In this document: piece by piece, positions 8,146 through 14,613 of the stretch
Layout: the number at the start of each line of letters is the position of its first letter
Numbering within the stretch: position 1 is the first letter of the stretch
NCBI RefSeq assembly: GCF_001999765.1
Contig: NZ_KV908328.1
Coordinates: 84,780 to 148,779, forward strand
Source: Sinomonas mesophila
Lineage (GTDB): Bacteria > Actinomycetota > Actinomycetes > Actinomycetales > Micrococcaceae
Reading direction: 5' to 3'
Length of the DNA stretch: 64,000 nt
Notes under the pieces: generated by a model
Seen by the model: the letters and a program-made list of their open reading frames with translations, nothing else
The model's database searches: none
What the model was told of the DNA's origin: nothing
Position numbers and translations under genes: made by a program

Positions 8146-8777
8146 CCAGCACCGACCGCACGAGCCGCACCGGCCCCGTCGACCTGGCGTTCGCGCCGCA
8201 CCTGACGGCGATCGAGCCGGGTGCGCTCCACCGCCTGCGCAGCGCCCTCGCTGAGACCGCGACGCGCGAGGGGGTCCTCGACATCGCCTATCGCATCGTC
8301 GATTCGCCCGTGGGGCAGCTCCTGCTCGCGGCCACAGACCGGGGCCTCGTCCGCGTCGCCTACGAGCGTGAGGACCACGACGCGGTCCTGCAGCAGCTCG
8401 CCGAACGCCTGAGCCCGCGCATCCTCGAAGCCCCCGCCCGCCTCGGCTCAGCGGCAGCGCAGCTCGATGAGTACTTCGCCGGCAGGCGCCGCGGCTTCGA
8501 CGTCCCCCTGGACCTGAGCCTGTCAGCCGGCTTCCGCCGCACCGTCATCCAGCACCTCGAGGGCATCCCCTTCGGCGTCACCGAAAGCTACACGGAGGTC
8601 GCCCGGGCGGTCGGCAACCCCAAGGCCGTCCGGGCCGTGGGCACCGCCTGCGCGACGAACCCGCTGCCCGTCGTCGTCCCGTGCCACCGCGTGCTGCGCT
8701 CCGACGGCAGCCTGGGCGGCTACATCGGCGGCCTCGAGGCGAAGTCGGCTCTCTTGGCCCTCGAGGCGGCCCCATGA
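8142..8777 (+). CDS. ogt: Methylated-DNA-protein-cysteine methyltransferase
   Basis: A 211-residue suicide enzyme that moves alkyl groups from O6-alkylguanine to its own cysteine, seen in VPCHRVLRSDG; the helix-turn-helix SYTEVARAVGNPKAVRAVGTA is intact. A strong ribosome site (GGAGG) precedes the ATG, which overlaps the sigma stop by 4 nt. About 48 residues precede the usual catalytic-domain start (YRIVDSPVGQLLLAATDRGL). This extension is longer than in stand-alone Ogt proteins and is helical and Ala/Leu-rich. In this arrangement it might contact the coupled sigma factor, which is speculation. It overlaps alkB by ATGA. Confidence 0.94.
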   Translation: MTSTDRTSRTGPVDLAFAPHLTAIEPGALHRLRSALAETATREGVLDIAYRIVDSPVGQLLLAATDRGLVRVAYEREDHDAVLQQLAERLSPRILEAPARLGSAAAQLDEYFAGRRRGFDVPLDLSLSAGFRRTVIQHLEGIPFGVTESYTEVARAVGNPKAVRAVGTACATNPLPVVVPCHRVLRSDGSLGGYIGGLEAKSALLALEAAP

Positions 8778-9442
8778 GCACGCTCTTCGGCGACGAGCTC
8801 CTGTCCAGGCCGCGCCGCGAGATCGCCCCGGGGGCGGTACACGTGCCCGGCTGGCTCAGGCTGGACCAGCAGGCGTGGATCGCCGAGAGGTTCCGCGGGT
8901 GGGCCGCCGGGCCCGTGCCTCCGCGGGCCGCGTCCGTGCGTGGGCACCGGATGTCGGTGCGGACCGTGTGCCTCGGCTGGCACTGGCAGCCCTACCGGTA
9001 CACGCGCGAGGCCACCGACGTGAACGGAGCCCGCGTGCTCGGCTTCCCCGACTGGCTCGTGCGCGTCGGACGCTTGGCACTCGCCGAGGCCTACGGGGAC
9101 GACTATCCCGCCCGGGAATACACTCCGGATACGGCGCTCGCGAACTTCTACGACTCCGAGGCACGCATGGGCATGCACCAAGACAAGGACGAGGCCTCCC
9201 GCGAGCCGGTCGTCTCCCTCTCGATCGGCGACAGCTGCCTGTTCCGGTTTTGCAACACCGAGACGCGAGCCAAGCCCTACGAGGACCTCCTCCTCGCCTC
9301 GGGCGACCTGTTCGTCTTCGGCGGGCCCTCGCGGCTCGCCTACCACGGCGTCCCCGCCCTCTACCCCGGAACGGCCCCTCCGGGCTGCGGGCTCGAGGCG
9401 GGTCGCATCAACATCACCCTGCGCGTCACGGGCAAGGCCTGA
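8774..9442 (+). CDS. alkB: AlkB-family DNA/RNA demethylase
   Basis: A 222-residue Fe(II)/2-oxoglutarate dioxygenase that removes N1-methyladenine and N3-methylcytosine lesions by oxidative demethylation. The iron ligands appear as HQDKDE (HxD) and the later His in AYHGVPALYPG; the 2-oxoglutarate-binding Arg pair lies in RINITLRVTG. FGGPSRLAYHGV and LANFYDSEARMGMHQD are strongly AlkB-like. Length is normal. It is the third gene of the sigma-ogt-alkB-tag unit and overlaps ogt by 4 nt. Confidence 0.94.
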   Translation: MSTLFGDELLSRPRREIAPGAVHVPGWLRLDQQAWIAERFRGWAAGPVPPRAASVRGHRMSVRTVCLGWHWQPYRYTREATDVNGARVLGFPDWLVRVGRLALAEAYGDDYPAREYTPDTALANFYDSEARMGMHQDKDEASREPVVSLSIGDSCLFRFCNTETRAKPYEDLLLASGDLFVFGGPSRLAYHGVPALYPGTAPPGCGLEAGRINITLRVTGKA

Positions 9443-9472
9443 CGCGCCCCGCCTGGATGGAAGGAGAACGGC

Positions 9473-10090
9473 ATGAGCGAGGCACTCATCACCGGAGAGG
9501 ACGGCCTGGCCAGGCCGTCCTGGGCGAGCGCGGATGCGCTCATGCGCGAGTACTACGACACCGAGTGGGGCATGCCCGTGACGGACGAGCAGGGCCTCTA
9601 CGAGCGGATCTGCCTCGAGGGCTTCCAGTCGGGGCTGTCCTGGGCCACGATCCTCCGGAAGCGGCCAGCCTTCCGCGCTGCCTTCGCGTACTTCGACCCC
9701 GATGTCGTGGCGGCCTTCACCGAGGACGACGTCGAGCGGCTCCTGCACGATGAGGGCATTGTCCGGAACCGCGCCAAGATCAACGCGGCCATCACGAATG
9801 CCAAAGCGACCGTCGCCCTGCGGGAGGAGGGCGGGCTCGTTCAGTTCGTCTGGTCCTTCCAGCCGGACGAGACCCCCGCGCCACTCTCCTACGCGGACAT
9901 CCCCTCGACCTCGCCAGAGTCCGTGGCCCTGTCCAAGGCCCTGCGGAAGAAGGGCTTCTCCTTCGTGGGCCCGACCACGATGTTCGCGCTCATGGAGGCC
10001 ATCGGGATGATCGACAACCACCTCGTGGGCAGCCACCGGCGCGGGAGCTCGGGCGTCTGGCCCCTCAGCGGCTCGCCCGCAGGCGCTTGA
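9473..10090 (+). CDS. tag: DNA-3-methyladenine glycosylase I, zinc ligands mostly absent
   Basis: A 205-residue base-excision glycosylase removing 3-methyladenine. Family blocks are clear: YYDTEWGMPVTDEQGLYE, LEGFQSGLSWATIL, FVWSF and LSKALRKKGFSFVGPTT. A good ribosome site (AAGGAG) precedes the ATG. Compared with E. coli Tag, recalled from memory, the first Cys is Pro (RPSW), the first His is Tyr (EYYDTEWG) and the last Cys is Ser (NHLVGSH), so three of four zinc-snap ligands are missing. The base-pocket region looks intact. It closes the alkylation operon and overlaps the convergent DedA gene by 26 bp. Confidence 0.94.
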   Translation: MSEALITGEDGLARPSWASADALMREYYDTEWGMPVTDEQGLYERICLEGFQSGLSWATILRKRPAFRAAFAYFDPDVVAAFTEDDVERLLHDEGIVRNRAKINAAITNAKATVALREEGGLVQFVWSFQPDETPAPLSYADIPSTSPESVALSKALRKKGFSFVGPTTMFALMEAIGMIDNHLVGSHRRGSSGVWPLSGSPAGA

Positions 10091-10700
10091 CCACCCACAC
10101 CGCCACCATGAGGCCCAGTGCGGCGAGGACGAGATTGCTGAAGCCCCCGACGTAGGGCCGGACGGCGTGCCAGTTCTCCCCGAGCAGGTAGCCGGCCAGG
10201 ATGAGCCCGCCGTTCCACAGCAGCGAGCCGCCGGCGGTGAGGACGGTGAACAGCAGCGGTGGCATCCTGGTCACGCCGGCGGGAATGGAGACGAGGCTTC
10301 GGACCACGGGGACCATCCGGCCGAAGAAGACGCTGCTCTTGGCATGCTTGCCGAACCACTCCTCGGCCCTGTCCACGTCCTCAAGCCTCACGAGCGGAAG
10401 CCTGTCGATGAGCCTGCGGGTGCGCCTGCGGCCGAGCAGCGCACCGACGGCGTACAGCACCCACGCCCCCACGAGCGATCCCGCGGTGCACCACAGGATC
10501 ATCTGCACGAGGCCCAGGGGGCTCTTGGACGTCGTGAAGCCGGCCAGCGGCAGGATGACCTCGCTGGGCACCGGGGGAAGGACGCTCTCGAGGGCGATGA
10601 GCAGCGCGGCGCCGAGGCCTCCGAGGGACTCGATCACGCTGACGGCCCAGGCGCCGAATCCGCCGAGCTCGTCGGCAGGCGGCGCTTCGCTGAGAACCAG
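10065..10700 (-). CDS. DedA-family membrane protein, probable CTG start
   Basis: A 211-residue protein with the DedA signature LESVLPPVPSEVILPLAGF, a GRMVPVVRSLVSIPAG core and about five helices. DedA proteins are membrane-homeostasis or lipid-scrambling proteins. A start at the GTG of VIESLGG (10637) would have no ribosome site. Reading further upstream restores the conserved GFGAWAV segment and leads to a CTG codon at 10700 preceded by AAGGAG with a 5-nt gap; no ATG, GTG or TTG fits there. CTG is therefore the favoured start. The 3' end overlaps tag. Confidence 0.85.
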   Translation of the reverse strand: MVLSEAPPADELGGFGAWAVSVIESLGGLGAALLIALESVLPPVPSEVILPLAGFTTSKSPLGLVQMILWCTAGSLVGAWVLYAVGALLGRRRTRRLIDRLPLVRLEDVDRAEEWFGKHAKSSVFFGRMVPVVRSLVSIPAGVTRMPPLLFTVLTAGGSLLWNGGLILAGYLLGENWHAVRPYVGGFSNLVLAALGLMVAVWVVKRLRASR

Positions 10701-10801
10701 GGGGACTCCTTCCCGTGCACGGTGCTGCGATGGCTCTACCCGCTCGTGCCCATCTGAACCTCGCCCCGGATGCCCGCCACGCCGGCCCCCAGCGCCTCGG
10801 T

Positions 10802-10830
10802 TTGGTCCTGTCCCCCGTCCCGGGTAGAGT
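10802..10830 (+). promoter_or_regulatory. Promoter of tRNA-Ser
   Basis: TTGGTC (10802-10807) and TAGAGT (10825-10830) are separated by exactly 17 bp and lie just upstream of the tRNA, which starts at 10842. This matches a housekeeping sigma-70 promoter placing +1 a few bases before the mature 5' end. Confidence 0.7.
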
Positions 10831-10841
10831 ATTCATCTGCT

Positions 10842-10928
10842 GGTGGTGTGTCCGAGCGGCCGAAGGTGCATCACTCGAAATGATGTTTGGTGTAAAAGCC
10901 AACGGGGGTTCAAATCCCTCCACCACCG
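10842..10928 (+). tRNA. tRNA-Ser (anticodon CGA)
   Basis: An 87-nt class II tRNA. The acceptor stem GGTGGTG pairs fully with CACCACC (10921-10927), with discriminator G. The anticodon stem CATCA/TGATG encloses the loop CTCGAAA, giving anticodon CGA, which reads UCG. A long variable arm (around TTTGGTGTAAAAGCCAAC) confirms serine. The T arm contains GGTTCAAATCC. CCA is not encoded. No integrase or repeated tRNA end is nearby, so there is no sign of use as an integration site. Confidence 0.96.
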
Positions 10929-10938
10929 CACAGTGAGA

Positions 10939-10967
10939 GCCCGTCCCGGGAGACCGGGGCGGGCTTT
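10939..10967 (+). terminator. Rho-independent terminator after tRNA-Ser
   Basis: The stem 10939-10949 (GCCCGTCCCGG) pairs with 10954-10964 (CCGGGGCGGGC) with one G-U pair, followed by TTT. It begins 10 nt after the tRNA, the expected position. Confidence 0.75.
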
Positions 10968-11034
10968 CTGCCTACCTCGGGCAGGCCCGCGAAAGGCTCT
11001 GGACAGACCCCGGGAACGCGCCCAGACTTGCCGC

Positions 11035-12234
11035 ATGCGAGCCAAGATCAGCAGCACTCACCGGCCGCACCGGCCACCGGCCACGAGCGGAACAGCAGGC
11101 ACCGACGCACCCGCCGGGCCGCCGTCGTCCGCCCCTTCCCCCGCCCCGGACGACGCGCCTCCGGCCCAGCTCCCGGCCACGAGCTCGGGGCCGCTCACCC
11201 GGGACGAGCTCGAGCTCGGCCGCCGCAACCATTCGGCGCCGCTCGAATCGCTCCGCTGGGCCATCACCCCGCCCGGCATGCACTACACGCTCATCCACTT
11301 CGACGTCCCCCACCTCGACCGGGAGGCGTGGCGGCTCCGGATCCACGGCGCCGTTGAGCACCCCCTCGAGCTGAGCCTCAGCGACCTCCGCCGCCGTCCC
11401 CGCCGCACCGTCCCCGTGACCCTCGAGTGCGCGGGCAACGGCCGGGCCCGCCTTGACCCGCGGCCTATGAGCGTCCCGTGGGACACCGGCGCGTTCGGCA
11501 CGGCCGAGTGGACGGGCACCCCGCTCGCCCCGCTCCTGCACGAGGCAGGGCTCGCGCCCGAGGCCGTCGAGATCGTCTTCACGGGCGCGGACCGCGGCAT
11601 CCAGGGCGGCGTCGAGCAGGACTATGCCCGGTCCCTGAGCATCGCGGACGCGAGCGCGGACGAGGTCCTGCTCGCCTACGAGATGGGCGGCCTTCCGCTC
11701 CCGCCGCAGCACGGGTATCCCCTGCGGCTCCTCGTGCCCGGCTGGTACGGCATGGCGAGCGTCAAGTGGCTCGTCGCGATCGAGGCCGTCACCGAACCGG
11801 CCCGAGTGTTCCAGAACGAGGTCGCCTACCGCTTCCAGAACGCCGCGGATGACGCCGGGACCCCGGTCACGCGCATCCGCGTCCGGTCGCTGCTGGCCCC
11901 GCCCGGAATCCCCGACTTCCTCACGCGCCGACGCCTCGTCGACGCCGGGCCCACGATGCTGACGGGCCGGGCCTGGTCCGGCGCGGGGCCGGTTCGCCGG
12001 GTCGAGGTCGCCGTCGACGGCCACTGGGCCGACGCCCACCTCGACCCCGCTCCCGGCCCGCACGCGTGGCACGGCTTCAGCTTCCCGTGGGTCGCGACGC
12101 CCGGGACCCACACGCTCGCCTCGCGCGCGACGGACGACGCCGGGAACATCCAGCCGGTCGAGATCCCCTGGAACTACCAGGGCATGGCCAACAACGCCGT
12201 GCAGGAGATCGAGGTCGAGGTCAGGCCCGCGTAG
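11035..12234 (+). CDS. Sulfite-oxidase-fold molybdopterin-dependent oxidoreductase
   Basis: A 399-residue protein. After a Pro/Ala-rich N-terminal stretch (about 1-55) comes the molybdopterin domain with the conserved Mo-ligand Cys in VTLECAGNGR and the cofactor region GGVEQDYARSL / HGYPLRLLVPGWYG. From about residue 270 there is an Ig-like Mo-co dimerisation domain ending in NYQGMANNAVQ. No Sec or Tat signal is seen, so a cytoplasmic location is inferred. It probably oxidises sulfite or a related small molecule. The start is supported by a leaderless-type box CAGACT (11023-11028) 6 nt before the ATG. Confidence 0.9.
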   Translation: MRAKISSTHRPHRPPATSGTAGTDAPAGPPSSAPSPAPDDAPPAQLPATSSGPLTRDELELGRRNHSAPLESLRWAITPPGMHYTLIHFDVPHLDREAWRLRIHGAVEHPLELSLSDLRRRPRRTVPVTLECAGNGRARLDPRPMSVPWDTGAFGTAEWTGTPLAPLLHEAGLAPEAVEIVFTGADRGIQGGVEQDYARSLSIADASADEVLLAYEMGGLPLPPQHGYPLRLLVPGWYGMASVKWLVAIEAVTEPARVFQNEVAYRFQNAADDAGTPVTRIRVRSLLAPPGIPDFLTRRRLVDAGPTMLTGRAWSGAGPVRRVEVAVDGHWADAHLDPAPGPHAWHGFSFPWVATPGTHTLASRATDDAGNIQPVEIPWNYQGMANNAVQEIEVEVRPA

Positions 12235-12325
12235 GCGGGAGCCCGGCGCCACTGGCACGCCAGGCGCCCCCGGTAGACTGGTCGGCGGCCCGCTCCAGGC
12301 CGCCGACGAACCGGGGAGGTGCCGC

Positions 12326-12988
12326 ATGCCAGCTGTGCAGCTTCCCTTTCGCTCCCGCAGGCCCCTGACGGCGCTCGGCTGGGCGCGGGCGACGGCGGTC
12401 GGCGGCACGGTCACGGCGCTCGCCGCCGGGGCGCATGCCTGGGCGGGCGGGGCCCTTCCGCATCCGCTCATCCTCGCCGCGCTGCTCGCGCTCGTGGCCC
12501 TGGCCTCGACGGCGCTGGCCCGCCTGACGCTCCGGCTCCCGGCGCTCGTCGGCGTCCTGGGCGCGGGCCAGCTGGCCCTGCACGAGGCCTTCGCGGCGTT
12601 CTCCGGCTCGCAGGCGGCCTCCCCCGGGGCGGCAGAGGCGCTCGCCCGCGGCCGGCACCAGCACGCCGGCGACGCCGCCGCGGCGCTGGGCTCGCTGCAC
12701 CCCGCGCCGGACGTCCTCGCGGACCACTCGCACGCCTCGCCGGCCATGCTGGGACTGCACGCCGCCGCGACGCTCGCGTGCGCCGTCGTGATCCGCCGCG
12801 CCGAACGCGCCGTCGAGGCCCTGGCCGCGTGGCTGCGTCCGCTGGTCCGCCTGCCGCGGCCAGCCGCCGTCGTGCCCACCGCCCGCCTGCGGCCCGTCCC
12901 ACCGCGGCCCGCGCGCCGCATGCTGCCCTGGCGGCAGCTCGCCCCGCCGCCCCTGCGCGGCCCACCCCCAGCACCCGCCTTCGCCTGA
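12326..12988 (+). CDS. Membrane protein with His-rich loop, unknown function
   Basis: A 220-residue protein with about four or five hydrophobic helices (near 20-40, 45-65, 70-90, 145-160). Between the third and fourth helix is a loop rich in histidine: RGRHQHAG, then SLHPAPDVLADHSHASP. The C-terminus is Pro/Arg-rich and cytoplasmic. I cannot name the family. It is directly followed, after 78 bp, by a YcnI-type copper-protein homologue in the same direction. A metal-related role, perhaps copper, is therefore reasonable but unproven. A TAGACT -10 box lies in the gap before it. Confidence 0.72.
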   Translation: MPAVQLPFRSRRPLTALGWARATAVGGTVTALAAGAHAWAGGALPHPLILAALLALVALASTALARLTLRLPALVGVLGAGQLALHEAFAAFSGSQAASPGAAEALARGRHQHAGDAAAALGSLHPAPDVLADHSHASPAMLGLHAAATLACAVVIRRAERAVEALAAWLRPLVRLPRPAAVVPTARLRPVPPRPARRMLPWRQLAPPPLRGPPPAPAFA

Positions 12989-13066
12989 CCCGCGCCCCGG
13001 CCCAGCCTGCGGCGCCCCCCTCACGTCCTCAGGCGCGCCCTGTGACGCGCCGCGAAAGGCACCGCT

Positions 13067-13777
13067 GTGAAGAACACCTCCCTCTCCCCTGCCCGCAAGG
13101 CCGCCGTTCTCGCTGCCCCCGCCGCCCTCGCCGCGGGCCTCCTGCTCGCCGGAGCCGGGGCAGCCTCGGCCCACGTCGGCGTCGACCCCTCCACGACCGA
13201 GGCCGGCGGCTACGCCCTGCTGAGCTTCGGCGTCCCGCACGGCTGCGGCTCGAGCCCCACGACGAAGGTCGCGATCTCCCTCCCCGCCGAGCTCACCGAC
13301 GCGACCCCGACCGTCAACGCGAACTGGACCGTCGAGAAGGTCACCGAGAAGCTCGACAGGCCCCAGATCCTCGCCGACGGGTCGAAGGTCACGGAGCGCA
13401 CGGGCGCGATCGTCTACAGCGCCGAGACCCCGCTCGACGCGCACCTGCGCGACGAGTTCGTGCTCTCGGTGAAGCTGCCCGCCGACGCCGCGGGCAAGAC
13501 CCTGTACTTCCCCACCCTGCAGACGTGCGCAGACGGCCAGACGGACTGGGCCGAGATCCCCGCAGCGGGCCAGGACCCGCATGACCTCGACTCACCGGCG
13601 CCCTCAGTCGCCGTGACCGCAGCGGAGACTGCCAGTACGGAGGCGGCGGTGCCCGCGGATGGGGGCTCGGCAGCGGCCGGCTCGGCGGCCGCCGGCTGGG
13701 CCGGGCTTGCGGCGGGCCTCGCTGGCCTCGGCCTCGGCGGCGTCGCGCTCTACCGGACGCGCTCTCGCGGGGCCTGA
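13067..13777 (+). CDS. YcnI-family (DUF1775) copper-binding protein homologue
   Basis: A 236-residue exported protein. A signal peptide ends ASA followed at once by HVGVDPSTTEAGGY; the mature N-terminus would be His, which in YcnI forms a copper-brace site (known for the Bacillus protein). The DUF1775 fold continues to TCADGQTDWAEIP, with an internal disulfide likely between the GCGSS and TCADG cysteines. A Ala/Gly-rich linker and one C-terminal membrane helix with a basic end (YRTRSRG) anchor it outside the membrane. With the upstream His-rich membrane protein it probably handles copper. Confidence 0.9.
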   Translation: MKNTSLSPARKAAVLAAPAALAAGLLLAGAGAASAHVGVDPSTTEAGGYALLSFGVPHGCGSSPTTKVAISLPAELTDATPTVNANWTVEKVTEKLDRPQILADGSKVTERTGAIVYSAETPLDAHLRDEFVLSVKLPADAAGKTLYFPTLQTCADGQTDWAEIPAAGQDPHDLDSPAPSVAVTAAETASTEAAVPADGGSAAAGSAAAGWAGLAAGLAGLGLGGVALYRTRSRGA

Positions 13778-13922
13778 GCCCGGAAGGGCCTGCGTGGCCC
13801 GGGCGGGCCGCCCTGCCCCGCGCCCGGCCCCGCACTCGGCGGTGCGCGCCGGGTGCGGGGCAGACACAGCGCCGAGTCTTCGGAGTCTTGACGCACGTGT
13901 GACTGAAGTGAATGGTGGGACT

Positions 13923-14540
13923 ATGAGTCTCATGCCCCGGGCCGCCGCCGCCCTCGCCCCGCTCCTGCTCGTCGCCGGGCTCGCCGGGTGCGGCCAGGGC
14001 ACCACCACCGGAACGACGTCGTCGCCGTCGCCGACCACTGCCTCGCCGACCCCCACCGGAACGGCCAGCCCGACGCCGTCGGAGACGCCGTCAGAGACTG
14101 CGTCCCCGACGGCGGGCGGCCTCGCCCGCTGCCTCTCAACCCAGCTCGAGGGCAGCATCCAGCCCGGCTCGGGCGGCGCCGCGGGGACCGTCTACCAGAA
14201 GATCGTCCTGACGAACGTCTCCCAGGCCCCCTGCCTCCTCCAGGGCTTCGCGGGCGTCTCGCTCACGGACGGCCCGGAGGGCGCCCCGATCGGCGCGCCC
14301 GCGGACCGGGACGCGGCCGCGCCCGTCGTGGCGATCACGCTCGCGCCCGGGCAGAGCGGCGCGGCGGACTTCGGGCTGACCCAGGCGCGCAACTACACCG
14401 ACTGCGTGGTCGTCGAGGCGGCGGGCTTCCGCGTCTACCCGCCGGAGGACTACGGCTCGCTCTTCATCCCGGCGCCGTCGACGGCGTGCAGCAACGCCGA
14501 CATCCACCTGCTCACCCTGCGCGCCTTCCAGCCCGCCTGA
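13923..14540 (+). CDS. DUF4232 lipoprotein
   Basis: A 205-residue lipoprotein with lipobox LVAGLAGC near residues 18-25, a Ser/Thr/Pro-rich spacer of about 40 residues, and a beta-rich DUF4232 domain starting LARCLSTQL and containing paired cysteines (PCLLQGFAG, YTDCVVVE, STACSNAD). The family is common in actinobacteria and has no established biochemical function. The preceding 145-bp gap holds a GC-rich inverted repeat (about 13823-13862, imperfect), probably ending the copper-protein transcript, and a TTGACG -35-like element near 13888. Confidence 0.85.
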   Translation: MSLMPRAAAALAPLLLVAGLAGCGQGTTTGTTSSPSPTTASPTPTGTASPTPSETPSETASPTAGGLARCLSTQLEGSIQPGSGGAAGTVYQKIVLTNVSQAPCLLQGFAGVSLTDGPEGAPIGAPADRDAAAPVVAITLAPGQSGAADFGLTQARNYTDCVVVEAAGFRVYPPEDYGSLFIPAPSTACSNADIHLLTLRAFQPA

Positions 14541-14613
14541 GCCGCAGAGGCGCCCAGACCACCGCTGATCCCCGACCCCGAGAACTGTCGGTGCAGTGGG
14601 GGATGATGGACGC

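Noticed and set aside
10842-10928. tRNA-Ser as an integration site
   Set aside because: No integrase, no partial tRNA copy and no change of gene content beside it.
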